The position numbers were made by a program, and so were the translations under genes. This document shows positions 20,033 to 28,736 of a DNA stretch of 64,000 nt, piece after piece. The DNA comes from Luteibacter rhizovicinus DSM 16549 (GTDB lineage: Bacteria; Pseudomonadota; Gammaproteobacteria; Xanthomonadales; Rhodanobacteraceae), in assembly GCF_001887595.1 (NCBI RefSeq), contig NZ_CP017480.1, positions 4,701,487-4,765,486 on the forward strand. The letters run 5' to 3'. Each line of letters begins with the position of its first letter. Within the stretch, counting starts at the first letter, position 1. The notes beneath the pieces were generated by a model. That model ran no database searches and had not been told where the DNA came from. It saw nothing but the letters and a program-made list of their open reading frames with translations.

Positions 20033-20061
20033 ATGGTAGGCATCAACCTACCTGAAGTCAA
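20033..20061 (-). promoter_or_regulatory. sigma-70 promoter of yceD-rpmF
   Basis: Minus strand: TTGACT (20056-20061), exactly 17 bases, TACCAT (20033-20038). Transcription should start near 20026, leaving about 3 bases before the yceD ATG at 20023. The message would therefore be leaderless or nearly so. Confidence 0.7.
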
Positions 20062-20180
20062 CCGGTTAGCGAGTGCAAAGCGCAACGGCGCGTGGTTTTG
20101 CGCAGGCCGGGCCCTTTCGTGCAGACTCGCAGGCCAGGATGTAGTTTGCCGCAGCACACCCAACAGGGGGAAGAGCTAGC

Positions 20181-20627
20181 GTGTTTTCTTTTGCTTATTA
20201 TGTACTTGCGGCCATCATCGTGGCCGCTATCGGCCTTTGCGCCTGGGCCGTGTCCCAGCAACGGACGCGGCGACGCCATGGCGCGATGCAGGACCTGCTC
20301 GATAACGCCGACCGCCTCGAAGCCGATCTCAAAGACTGCCGAGACCGACTCCAGCGCGCTCACTCGGTCATGTCGGTCAGTCCCGACGTGCCCGCCGCCG
20401 GTGAAGTCGAGGCCCAGCAGGCCGTGGACTCGGGGCTGCGCGCCCTGCTTCAGCAACGCCTGTGGATCCGCGACCGCGCGCCCGAGGCCAGCCAGCGCGA
20501 GCTGGATGAGGCCGTCGAAGGCCTGGTCCGGGCCCGTCATCAACTGGAACCGCGCCTGCGCGCCCTGGACGATGCGCAGACCGCCCTCGACACGGCGGTG
20601 CGCGAGCACATCCACAGGGAGTTCTGA
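20181..20627 (+). CDS. membrane-anchored coiled-coil protein, function unknown
   Basis: 148 aa. One N-terminal transmembrane helix (residues 4-24, YYVLAAIIVAAIGLCAWAVS) is followed by an RRR stop-transfer patch and a largely helical, charged domain with heptad-like LEADLKDCRDRLQRA and RARHQLEPRLRALDDAQTALD. The start is GTG at 20181, behind the purine-rich GGGGGAAGAG. Its stop abuts the GTG of maf, so the two form an operon. I do not recognise a named family. Confidence 0.75.
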   Translation: MFSFAYYVLAAIIVAAIGLCAWAVSQQRTRRRHGAMQDLLDNADRLEADLKDCRDRLQRAHSVMSVSPDVPAAGEVEAQQAVDSGLRALLQQRLWIRDRAPEASQRELDEAVEGLVRARHQLEPRLRALDDAQTALDTAVREHIHREF

Positions 20628-21212
20628 GTGTCCAGCCAGCCTGTGGTCATCCTTGCATCCACGTCGGCCTACCGCGCCAGCCTGCTCCGGCGCCTGCTGG
20701 ACCGGTTCGAGCAAGCCTCGCCGGGAACCGACGAAGATCCCCTGCCCGGAGAAGCTCCCGCTTCGCGCGCCGCGCGACTGGCCGAGGCCAAGGCCCGCGC
20801 CGTCGCCGTGCTACGTCCTGGCTGCGTCGTCATCGGCTCGGACCAGGTCGCGGATCTCGACGGAACCGTCCTCGACAAGCCGGGCACCGTCCACGCGGCA
20901 CACAAGCAGCTGTCGGCGAGCTCGGGGCGCGAGGTCGTCTTCCATACCGCCGTCTGCGTGATCGACACCGCGGGTGTGGCAGCCCTCCATGTCGACGAAA
21001 CGCGGGTGCACTTCCGTCCACTGTCGCCGCTGGACATCGAGCGTTACATCGAACGCGAACGCCCGCTGGACTGCGCAGGAAGCTTCAAGTGCGAAGGGCT
21101 CGGCATCGCCTTGTTCGAGCGCATCGTCAACGAAGACCCGACCGCCCTGATCGGCCTGCCTCTCATCGCCACCTGCCGCTTACTTCGCGACGCCGGCATC
21201 GCCCTGCCCTGA
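20628..21212 (+). CDS. Maf-like nucleoside triphosphate pyrophosphatase
   Basis: 194-aa Maf/HAM1-type house-cleaning enzyme. The N-terminal LASTSAYRASLLRRL, the central VVIGSDQVADLDGTVLDKPG and SFKCEGLG, and the C-terminal DPTALIGLPL fit the YceF branch (7-methyl-GTP pyrophosphatase), in which the S-F-x-x-E-G motif replaces the Y-A form. The start is GTG at 20628, directly after the previous stop. The last 33 bases overlap the 3' end of the convergent glycosyltransferase gene. Confidence 0.88.
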   Translation: MSSQPVVILASTSAYRASLLRRLLDRFEQASPGTDEDPLPGEAPASRAARLAEAKARAVAVLRPGCVVIGSDQVADLDGTVLDKPGTVHAAHKQLSASSGREVVFHTAVCVIDTAGVAALHVDETRVHFRPLSPLDIERYIERERPLDCAGSFKCEGLGIALFERIVNEDPTALIGLPLIATCRLLRDAGIALP

Positions 21213-22817
21213 CGACCCGCCCACGGGCACGATCGAGGCCCGGTAGGCCTCACGCCAGACGATGCATTCATCCGGAGCGATGCGCGGACCCGGGACGGCT
21301 CGCGCGGTGGCGTCGTACAGCGCGAAGCGACGACGACCATCGAACAGGTCGAGACGTATCGGCGGCTCGCCGATCTCGACCCGCGAGCACACCGAGGCCA
21401 GCCAGTCGCGCTTCTCGCGTTCGCGCAACGAGGTTTCGTCGACCACCAGCAGCACGCGCTGGCCTGCGCGCCTGGCCAGGCCCGATTCATCGATGCCCCA
21501 AACAGCCAGCTGCGGCGCGCGACCATGCTTGGTGTTCAACGGGCTGTCGAGCGCATACACCACGTGGGACCCGCCGAGGGCAAAACGCAACTCCGCCGCC
21601 AGCATGAAATTGTCGGCAACGATGAGCGCCGAGGGGTCCTTGGCCAGCGATGTCCGCACGGCCTCGCTGCTTTCACGCCAGCCGGTGAAGTTCGACGGAA
21701 AGGCCTTCACATCGGCCAGCACGCGGGCACCATTCGGTGACGCGGCCAGCGCCAGGTAGCCCAACCCAGTGAGCAGGCCAACGCCGGCGAGCACGAAGCC
21801 GACGAACGCAAACCGGCGCCAGCCTCGCCCGGCATGCGCCAGCAAGGAAGGCAGGATCGCGCAGAGAAGCACGAAGCCCGGCAACGGCCAGTGCGCACGA
21901 AAACGGACGTCGTCGGCAAACAGACCGAGCACGAAGTAAAGAACGATGAAACTGCCCGCGACCATCGCGATCACGTCGAACGGCGCGTCGCCACGACGGC
22001 GCCAGGCCTGCCACAGGGCCCACATGAGCACGACCCAGGCCAGGGGCGTGCAGGCGATGGCCTGCTCCAGCGGCTGGACCAGCGCATCGGCGTGGAAGCG
22101 CCAGGGATTGCGCTCCACCAACTGGAACGCCAGGCCCGCGCCATGTGCGGCAAGGTTGTAGATCGCCAGGGGAAACAGGCCGAGCGACGCCACCGCCATG
22201 GCCAGCCACAGGCCGGGGCGCTTCCATTGCAGGCGGCCTCGCGAAGTCGCGATGAGGAACAGCAAACCCGCCAGCATCGGCATCGCGGCGCGATAGTGCG
22301 TCATCCAGGCGATGGCCAGACCCGTACCAAGCAGGACCCAGTCGCGGCGGCGATCGGTCTCCAGCGCCGCCAGCAAACCATGCGTGGCAAGGACGATGGC
22401 AAAGGTCAGCGGCACATCGGGCAAGGCCAACACGCCCATGCTGCCGACCAGCGGCAGGAGCGCGGCGAACGTCGCCGCCTGCCATCGCGCCATCTCGCCA
22501 CCGAAGCGTCGCGCGATGGCGCCGACCTGCCAGGGCAACGCGGCGCCGATGAGCAGGAACGGCAGGCGCATGGACAGAAGCGCGTGGCCGAAGACACCCT
22601 CTGACAAGCCGATCAACCAGGCCGTCAGCGGCGGCAGGTCGCTGTAACCCCAGGCTGGCGAGAGGCTCTCCTGCCAGTAGAAGGCCTCGTCACCGAAGGG
22701 CGACAACGTGGCCGCTATGACGACTTTCAGCAGCAAGGCCACGACGAAGATGATGAGGAACATCCCTCGCCACGATCGCGTCGCCGCCGCTACACTGGAA
22801 CGCTCAAACATCGACAT
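21180..22817 (-). CDS. GT39/GT83-type membrane glycosyltransferase
   Basis: About 545-aa polytopic membrane protein of the PMT/ArnT group. The first periplasmic loop has the family hallmark GDEAFYWQESLSPAWGYSDLPPL (the acidic GDE site plus a D-x-P-P-L motif), followed by roughly ten hydrophobic helices and a soluble C-terminal domain. Family members move sugars from polyprenyl phosphate carriers to lipid A or proteins; the substrate is unknown here. The start could be ATG at 22841, 22817 or 22811. It diverges from moxR. Confidence 0.82.
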   Translation of the reverse strand: MSMFERSSVAAATRSWRGMFLIIFVVALLLKVVIAATLSPFGDEAFYWQESLSPAWGYSDLPPLTAWLIGLSEGVFGHALLSMRLPFLLIGAALPWQVGAIARRFGGEMARWQAATFAALLPLVGSMGVLALPDVPLTFAIVLATHGLLAALETDRRRDWVLLGTGLAIAWMTHYRAAMPMLAGLLFLIATSRGRLQWKRPGLWLAMAVASLGLFPLAIYNLAAHGAGLAFQLVERNPWRFHADALVQPLEQAIACTPLAWVVLMWALWQAWRRRGDAPFDVIAMVAGSFIVLYFVLGLFADDVRFRAHWPLPGFVLLCAILPSLLAHAGRGWRRFAFVGFVLAGVGLLTGLGYLALAASPNGARVLADVKAFPSNFTGWRESSEAVRTSLAKDPSALIVADNFMLAAELRFALGGSHVVYALDSPLNTKHGRAPQLAVWGIDESGLARRAGQRVLLVVDETSLREREKRDWLASVCSRVEIGEPPIRLDLFDGRRRFALYDATARAVPGPRIAPDECIVWREAYRASIVPVGGSSGQGDAGVAK

Positions 22818-22846
22818 TGCCAGGCCTGGGGGCACACGCATCGATC

Positions 22847-23788
22847 ATGTCAGCGACTACTCCGCTCAACGATGAAATGCTCCGGCACCGCCTGGACGGC
22901 GCACTGGCCCAGGTGAACGGCGTGCTGCTCGGCAAGCCGCGCCAGGTCAAGCTGGCCTTCACCTGCCTCATCGCCGGCGGCCATCTCCTCCTCGAAGACG
23001 TGCCCGGCGTGGGCAAGACCACCCTGGCGCACGCGCTGGCCGCCACGTTCGATCTCGAATTCCAGCGCATCCAGTTCACCAGCGACCTCCTGCCATCCGA
23101 CATTATCGGGGTCAGCGTCTACGAGCGCGAGACGGGTCAGTTCCGTTTCCATCCGGGCCCCATTTTCACCAGCCTGCTGCTCGCCGACGAAATCAACCGC
23201 GCGACGCCGAAATCGCAGAGCGCCCTGCTCGAGGCCATGGCCGAGGGGCAGACCACGGTGGATGGGGTGACCCACGAGCTACCCCGGCCCTTCTTCGTTG
23301 TCGCTACGCAGAACCCGCTCGACCTGGCCGGCACCTTTCCGTTGCCGGATTCGCAGCTGGATCGCTTTATGTTGCGCTTGAGCCTGGACTATCCCGATCC
23401 CGCTGCCGAGCGCGCGCTGCTGATCGGCGAAGACCGCCGCGAGCTGATGGCCTCCCTGAAGCCGCGCCTCGACGTCGCGGCGATCGGCCAGCTGCATGCC
23501 GCCGCGCAGGCAGTGAAGGTCAGCAGCAGCTTGCTCGACTATCTCCAGGCCCTGCTCACGGCAAGCCGCAAGCACAACGAAGTTCGCGTCGGTCTCTCAC
23601 CGCGCGCCGGACTCGCCCTGCTGGCCGCGTCGCGTGCCTGGGCGATGATCAGCGGACGCGACTACGTCATTCCCGAAGATGTCCAGACGGTGTTCGTACC
23701 GACGGCCGCTCATCGCCTGGTACCGGGCCGGGGCAGCCACCGGGAGGCGATCGCCAGGGCGATTCTTGCCGAGACCGCGGTGCCCTGA
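22847..23788 (+). CDS. MoxR family AAA+ ATPase
   Basis: 313-aa AAA+ protein. Walker A is GVGKTTLA (about residues 53-60), Walker B is LLADEINRATPKSQSALLEAM, and sensor 1 is VVATQNPLDLAGTFPLPDSQLDRF. MoxR proteins act as chaperones together with DUF58 and transglutaminase-like partners, as the following two genes suggest. I start at ATG 22847 (MSATTPLND). The stop overlaps the DUF58 ATG (TGATG). Confidence 0.93.
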   Translation: MSATTPLNDEMLRHRLDGALAQVNGVLLGKPRQVKLAFTCLIAGGHLLLEDVPGVGKTTLAHALAATFDLEFQRIQFTSDLLPSDIIGVSVYERETGQFRFHPGPIFTSLLLADEINRATPKSQSALLEAMAEGQTTVDGVTHELPRPFFVVATQNPLDLAGTFPLPDSQLDRFMLRLSLDYPDPAAERALLIGEDRRELMASLKPRLDVAAIGQLHAAAQAVKVSSSLLDYLQALLTASRKHNEVRVGLSPRAGLALLAASRAWAMISGRDYVIPEDVQTVFVPTAAHRLVPGRGSHREAIARAILAETAVP

Positions 23789-24744
23789 TGCCGCCAGCGG
23801 GGGAACGGATCGTGGCGTGGGCGGAGCGGCGGCTGCCGTCGCTTACCCGGATGCGCCAACGCGAGCCCTTGCCGATCCTGCTGCATCGGCGGCGCATCTA
23901 CATCGTGCCGACGGCGTTCGGCCTCGGCTTCGCCGTACTGCTGGCCGTGATGCTCATCGGCGCCCTGAACTACGCGAACAACGCCGCCCTCATGCTCACC
24001 TGCCTGCTCGGGGCCGCCACGGCGGGAAGCATGCTGGTCGCCTTTCGTACCCTCAACGGGGTCTCCGTCGGCGGCTTGCGCGCCGGCACCGCTCGCGCCG
24101 GCGAAGCGATCCGCATCTCCCTCGACATCGCCGCAAGCCAGCGCGAACGCATGGCGATCCGGCTCGACGTCGCCGACGGCGAACAGGTCGTCGTGGTGAC
24201 TCCCGGCGCACCGACCGCTATCGAGTTTGCATTGCCCACCGATTTTCGCGGCTGGCTGTCGCTTCCGCGCATGCGGATACATACAAGCTGGCCCCTCGGC
24301 ATGTTCCGCGCGTGGAGCTGGCTCAACCCGGACAACCCGGTGCTCGTTTATCCGCGTCCCGAACCGCTCGGCCCGACGCCTTTCGAACCGGAGGGCGATG
24401 CCGACCGTGGCCGCCCCCGCGCCGGTGACGAACTGGCCGCCCTGCGCGACTATCGCGCCGGTGACCCGCGCCGGCAAATCGCCTGGAAGCTCAGCGCGCG
24501 CCACCACGGCCTGCTGGTAAAAGACCTGGAACAACCTGCACCGAAGGAAGACTGGCGCCTGGACTGGGACAGCATGCACGGCCTGGACGACGAGTCGCGC
24601 ATCTCCCGCCTCGCTCGCTGGGTCGACGAAGCCAAGGACTCCGGAAGACGCTGGAGCCTGCGCCTGCCGGACGGCTATTTCGATATCGCCCAGGGCGACG
24701 AGCATTACCACCGCTGCATGACCGCCCTGGCCCTGCGCCCATGA
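23788..24744 (+). CDS. DUF58 domain protein
   Basis: 318 aa. Two close hydrophobic helices (residues about 36-80) are followed by a soluble domain with the DUF58 core DELAALRDYRAGDPRRQIAWKLSARHHGLLVKDLEQP. Such proteins are encoded between moxR and transglutaminase genes and probably form an envelope-associated complex with them. Coupled to tgpA by a 4-base ATGA overlap. Confidence 0.9.
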   Translation: MPPAGERIVAWAERRLPSLTRMRQREPLPILLHRRRIYIVPTAFGLGFAVLLAVMLIGALNYANNAALMLTCLLGAATAGSMLVAFRTLNGVSVGGLRAGTARAGEAIRISLDIAASQRERMAIRLDVADGEQVVVVTPGAPTAIEFALPTDFRGWLSLPRMRIHTSWPLGMFRAWSWLNPDNPVLVYPRPEPLGPTPFEPEGDADRGRPRAGDELAALRDYRAGDPRRQIAWKLSARHHGLLVKDLEQPAPKEDWRLDWDSMHGLDDESRISRLARWVDEAKDSGRRWSLRLPDGYFDIAQGDEHYHRCMTALALRP

Positions 24745-26741
24745 CGCGCTTCCGCCTGTCGCTCACCCGCGCGCCGATCGACGAACCCCTGCTCGGCCGG
24801 CGTCCGTTCGACCTGCTCTGCCTGACCATGGCCAGCGTGCTCGTCGTGCACGCGCTGCATCTGCCGTGGTGGCTCACCCTCGCCCTCGGTGTGGTGCTCG
24901 CAGCGCGCTGGCGTCAACGCAGCACGGGCGGACGCCAGGCGCCGTTCTGGATCAAGCTGCCCCTGATCGGCCTCCTGCTCGCCGTCGTTATCGCGTACTA
25001 CGGCACGCTGTTCGGCCGTGAACCCGGTAGCGCGTTCGCCGTCGGCCTGCTCGTGCTGAAGATGCTCGAGAGCGAGCACCGTCGCGACGCGCGGGTGGCG
25101 ATGGCTTTTGCCTGTTTCGGCCTGATGAGCGCCCTGCTCTTCAACCAGGGTCTCGCTGCCACCTTCGTCGTGGCCCTGGGCCTGGTGCCTGCCGTCGCGA
25201 CGTTGCGCTCGCTCGAGAAAGTCGATCCGGCGGCACTGCCCCTACGACGCGAACTGCTACCGGTGTTGATCACCTTACTCGCCGCCGTCCCGCTGGCGGC
25301 TTTCGCCTTCGTCTTCGTGCCGCGCCTGAATTCGCCCTTGTGGGGCGCGCCTACCGCCGACAAGTCGGTCACCGGACTGTCCGATCGCATGGCGCCGGGC
25401 GAGATGGCCGAGGTATTGACCGACGACACGCCCGCCATGCGCGTGACGTTCGACGGCACGCCGCCGATGAACGCGAGCCGCTACTTCCGCGCGTACACCA
25501 TGACGAACTTCGACGGGGAGAGCTGGAGTCCCGACTACGACGTCGCTCCGCGCCAGCCAGGCCTGCTCGAAGGCAGGCCGCGCTTTCGCTACGAGATCAT
25601 GCTGGAACCGACGCGCCAACGCGTACTGCCCCTCATGGACATGCCCATGGAGGCACCGGCCGATGCAAGGCTGCGTCCTGACCGCACCGCGGTGGCCGAT
25701 CGCCGGATCGACGAGGTCTATCGCTACCAGGCCTCGGCGACCGTCGACTACCGACTCGATACGACACTGGACCCGCGGCAGCGTCGGCAGGCGCTCCAGC
25801 TTCCGGACGGCATCGGCCCGCAAGCCCACGAACTCGCCGCGAGCTGGGCCAGCCACTACGGCAACGACCACCTCGCCATCGCGCGCGCCGCGCTCGCCAT
25901 GTTCCACGACGGCGGCTTCCGTTACACCCTCGCGCCGGCACCGCTCGGTCGCGATCGCATCGATGACTTCCTGTTCCAGACACGCGAAGGTTACTGCGAG
26001 CACTTTTCCTCCACCTTCACCTTCCTGATGCGCGCCGCCGGCATTCCGGCGCGTGTGGTCACCGGCTACCAGGGCGGCTACTGGAACAAGCTCGGCTCGT
26101 ACCTTCTGGTCCGTCATGCCGACGCGCATGCCTGGTCGGAAGTGTGGCTGGAAGGCCGCGGATGGGTGCGCTTCGATCCCACCGGCGCGGTGCGCCCGGA
26201 ACGCGTGAGCCTGGGTGCCGCGGCCGCCGCAGCCGCCGGCAACAGCAGCGACGGCGGCCTCTTCGACATCGCCTGGTTGCACAACGCACGCGACCGCTGG
26301 GACGTGGTCAACCAATGGTGGAACCAGGCCGTTAACGGCTTCGATGCACTTCGTCAGGAAGGCATGCTGCAACCCTTCGGCATTCGCCGGACGGAGGTCG
26401 GCGATCTTGCGATCATCCTGGCGGTGGGCTGCGCGCTGCTCGTCGCTGTTGCGCTTGGCTGGGCGATGTTCCAGCGACGTGAAGGCGACGCGTTGGATGC
26501 GTGGATGAGACGTCTGGAACGAAAGCTCGCACGCGCTGGGGTGACTCGACGGACAGGTGAAGGTCCGCGACACTTCTTCGCACGCGCTGCCCGCTCGTTG
26601 CCTGCCGAACGAAATGGCTTGGAAAGGTTGAGCCAGCTTTACTTGTGGTCGCGTTATGCCTTTGACGAACCGCCGCCTGAATCACTCAGTGAATTCCGGC
26701 AGCGGGTGAAGGAATTAAAGGTGCGCCGCGTGGTCAAATAA
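24741..26741 (+). CDS. tgpA: TgpA-like transglutaminase membrane protein
   Basis: 666 aa. An N-terminal DUF3488 region with several transmembrane helices (residues about 30-200) precedes a periplasmic transglutaminase-like domain and a final helix (about 555-575) with a cytoplasmic DUF4129-like tail. The triad reads C419 (REGYCEHFSS), H463 (ADAHAWSEVW) and D479 (VRFDPTG). This is the arrangement of Pseudomonas TgpA, which is essential there. Last gene of the moxR operon. Confidence 0.93.
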   Translation: MTRFRLSLTRAPIDEPLLGRRPFDLLCLTMASVLVVHALHLPWWLTLALGVVLAARWRQRSTGGRQAPFWIKLPLIGLLLAVVIAYYGTLFGREPGSAFAVGLLVLKMLESEHRRDARVAMAFACFGLMSALLFNQGLAATFVVALGLVPAVATLRSLEKVDPAALPLRRELLPVLITLLAAVPLAAFAFVFVPRLNSPLWGAPTADKSVTGLSDRMAPGEMAEVLTDDTPAMRVTFDGTPPMNASRYFRAYTMTNFDGESWSPDYDVAPRQPGLLEGRPRFRYEIMLEPTRQRVLPLMDMPMEAPADARLRPDRTAVADRRIDEVYRYQASATVDYRLDTTLDPRQRRQALQLPDGIGPQAHELAASWASHYGNDHLAIARAALAMFHDGGFRYTLAPAPLGRDRIDDFLFQTREGYCEHFSSTFTFLMRAAGIPARVVTGYQGGYWNKLGSYLLVRHADAHAWSEVWLEGRGWVRFDPTGAVRPERVSLGAAAAAAAGNSSDGGLFDIAWLHNARDRWDVVNQWWNQAVNGFDALRQEGMLQPFGIRRTEVGDLAIILAVGCALLVAVALGWAMFQRREGDALDAWMRRLERKLARAGVTRRTGEGPRHFFARAARSLPAERNGLERLSQLYLWSRYAFDEPPPESLSEFRQRVKELKVRRVVK

Positions 26742-26784
26742 GGACATGGCATCGGCCGTGTCCGGTGCCTCTGGGAGATGTGAC

Positions 26785-27387
26785 ATGTCCATGTACAAAC
26801 CGCTGGTCATCGCCGCCGCGACGCTGGCCCTTGGCGCGTGCGCCACGGTGCCGCAGCCGCTGCAGGGCCAGTTCAACGACGTCTCGACGTCCGGCGCGCA
26901 GCAGGGCGGTGCCCCGGGCGCAAAGGTTCGCTGGGGCGGGGAGATCATCAAGACGGAGCCGGGTCCTCAGCAGACCTGCTTCTTCGTCCTGTCCGAGCCG
27001 CTCGACAGTGAAGCCCGCCCGACCGCCAGCAAGTCCGACAGCCAGGGCCGCTTCGTGGCCTGCCGCGACGGCTTTTACGATCCGGAAGTCTTCACTCGCG
27101 GTCGCGAGATCACGGTGACCGGTACGCTGCACGGTGCCGTCTCGCAGAAGGTCGGCGACTTCGACTACGCCTACCCGCGCGTCGAGGCCGATGTGGTCTA
27201 CCTCTGGCCGAAGCGCGTGCCGATCCAGCCGTACGGCCCTGGCTTCTACGACCCGTTCTGGGGTCCGGGCTTCGGTCCGGGTTGGGGTGGCTACGGTTAC
27301 GGTGGCTACGGTCCCTGGGGCGATCCCTACTGGTACCGCCCGCGCACGATCATCGTACGTCCGCCTCCGGCGCCGCGCGGTCATTGA
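26785..27387 (+). CDS. Slp family outer membrane lipoprotein
   Basis: 200-aa lipoprotein. The signal peptide ends in a lipobox (TLALGACATVP) with the acylated cysteine near residue 18. The Slp core KVRWGGEIIKTEPGPQQTC and SQGRFVACRDGFYDPEVFTRGR is followed by a Gly/Tyr/Pro-rich tail (residues about 150-190). The ATG at 26785 has GGGAG 7 bases before it; the earlier in-frame ATG would bury the signal peptide. E. coli Slp is starvation-induced; the role here is unknown. Confidence 0.88.
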   Translation: MSMYKPLVIAAATLALGACATVPQPLQGQFNDVSTSGAQQGGAPGAKVRWGGEIIKTEPGPQQTCFFVLSEPLDSEARPTASKSDSQGRFVACRDGFYDPEVFTRGREITVTGTLHGAVSQKVGDFDYAYPRVEADVVYLWPKRVPIQPYGPGFYDPFWGPGFGPGWGGYGYGGYGPWGDPYWYRPRTIIVRPPPAPRGH

Positions 27388-27394
27388 TGGACAA

Positions 27395-27425
27395 AGAAAA
27401 AAGCCGGCTCACGCCGGCTTTTTTT
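27395..27425. terminator. bidirectional rho-independent terminator
   Basis: The stem AAAGCCGGC/GCCGGCTTT, with a TCAC loop, is flanked by an A-run on the left and T7 on the right. It can stop the plus-strand slp transcript and the minus-strand HIT transcript arriving from the other side. Confidence 0.85.
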
Positions 27426-27428
27426 CGC

Positions 27429-27773
27429 TCAGCCCGGCGGCCAATGCATCTGGCGGCCGGCTAGCAGGTGCACGTGGATATGGAACACGGTCTGCCCCCC
27501 GTGCCCGTTGGTGTTGATCACCGTGCGGTAGCCATCCTTCGCCAGCCCCTGGGCCCGCGCGAACGCCGCGGCGGCTAGGAGCAGCTTGCCCAGCACCTCG
27601 GCATCGCCGGGGACGGCGTCGTCGAGCGTGGCAATGGCGCGCTTGGGAATGAACAGCACGTGCACTGGCGCCTGCGGATTGAGGTCACGGAAGGCGAGCA
27701 CGTCATCGTCTTCGTAGACGATGTCGGCAGGGATCTCGCGGCGAACGATCTTCGCGAAGATGGTGTCGGTCAT
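27429..27773 (-). CDS. HIT family nucleotide hydrolase (HinT-like)
   Basis: 114-aa histidine-triad protein. The catalytic motif is HIHVHLL near the C-terminus, with TIFAKIVRREIPADIVYEDDDVLAFRDLNPQAP at the N-terminus, as in HinT purine nucleoside phosphoramidases. Stands 17 bases downstream of recR on the same strand. Confidence 0.93.
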   Translation of the reverse strand: MTDTIFAKIVRREIPADIVYEDDDVLAFRDLNPQAPVHVLFIPKRAIATLDDAVPGDAEVLGKLLLAAAAFARAQGLAKDGYRTVINTNGHGGQTVFHIHVHLLAGRQMHWPPG

Positions 27774-27790
27774 GAAAACTCCCTGGAAGG

Positions 27791-28393
27791 TCAGCCGACC
27801 GACTGTCGGCTGCCGAAGGCATGGGCGAGCGTGCCGCGGTCGACGAACTCGAGTTCGCCGCCCAGGGGTACGCCATGGGCGAGCCGGGTGGCGCGAATGC
27901 CGGCAGCCTTCGCCAGCTGGCCGATGTAATGCGCCGTCGCTTCACCTTCCACCGTCGGATTGGTCGCGATGATCATCTCGGCAACATCGCCCTCACCCAG
28001 TCGCTCGACCAGCAGGGGCAAGCCGAGCTCGTCCGGCCCCAGGCCATCCAGCGGTGAAAGGCGTCCGAGCAGCACGAAGTACTGGCCGCGATACCCGGTC
28101 GCACCTTCGATGGCAGCGAGATCGGACGGCGACTCCACGATGCAAAGCACCTGGGCATCGCGACTCGGACTCGCACAGAGCGAACACACCGGTGTTTCGC
28201 TGAAATTGCGGCAGCGCGTGCAGTTACCCACGTCGCGCATCGCCGACTCGAGCGCCGCTGCCAGGCGAAGACCACCCTGCCGCTCGCGTTCGAGCAGCTG
28301 GAAGGCCATGCGCTGGGCACTTTTCGCACCGACGCCCGGCAGGCAACGCAAGGCATCGATCAGTTCGCCGAGAAGGCGGGAGCCGTTAGTCAT
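27791..28393 (-). CDS. recR: recombination protein RecR
   Basis: 200-aa RecR. An N-terminal helix-hairpin-helix ([20 protein letters not shown]) is followed by the C4 zinc finger C58, C61, C70, C73 and a Toprim domain ([15 protein letters not shown]). Works with RecO/RecF in gap repair. Encoded in the conserved dnaX-ybaB-recR order. Confidence 0.97.
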   Translation of the reverse strand: MTNGSRLLGELIDALRCLPGVGAKSAQRMAFQLLERERQGGLRLAAALESAMRDVGNCTRCRNFSETPVCSLCASPSRDAQVLCIVESPSDLAAIEGATGYRGQYFVLLGRLSPLDGLGPDELGLPLLVERLGEGDVAEMIIATNPTVEGEATAHYIGQLAKAAGIRATRLAHGVPLGGELEFVDRGTLAHAFGSRQSVG

Positions 28394-28412
28394 CGTGTGA
28401 CGTGACGTCCGG

Positions 28413-28736
28413 TCAGAACGGCATCTTGAAGCCGGCGGGCAGGTTCAGCCCGGCGGTGACGCCACCCAGCCGCGAACGGCTGATTTCGGCGATCTTGTTC
28501 ACCGCGTCGTTCACCGCGGCGGCGACCAGATCCTCGGCCATCTCCGGATCATCGGCGAACGCCTGGCGATCGATGTGCACCGCGCGCACTTCGTGGCCGC
28601 CCGACATCGTCACGGAGACCAGACCGCCGCCGGCGGAACCGGTGACTTCCGTCTTGGCGAGTTCATCCTGCGCACGCTTCATATCTTCCTGCATGCGCTG
28701 GGCTTGCTGCATCAGCTGACCAATTTGACCTTTCAC
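28413..28736 (-). CDS. ybaB: YbaB/EbfC nucleoid-associated protein
   Basis: 107-aa small DNA-binding dimer. [28 protein letters not shown] followed by a [15 protein letters not shown] strand and a C-terminal helix is the standard YbaB fold. The start overlaps the dnaX stop by 4 bases. Confidence 0.95.
   Translation of the reverse strand: MKGQIGQLMQQAQRMQEDMKRAQDELAKTEVTGSAGGGLVSVTMSGGHEVRAVHIDRQAFADDPEMAEDLVAAAVNDAVNKIAEISRSRLGGVTAGLNLPAGFKMPF

Noticed and set aside
27282..27464. Short plus-strand ORF covering the end of slp and the terminator
   Set aside because: It crosses a strong bidirectional terminator and is only the shifted frame of the slp repeats.
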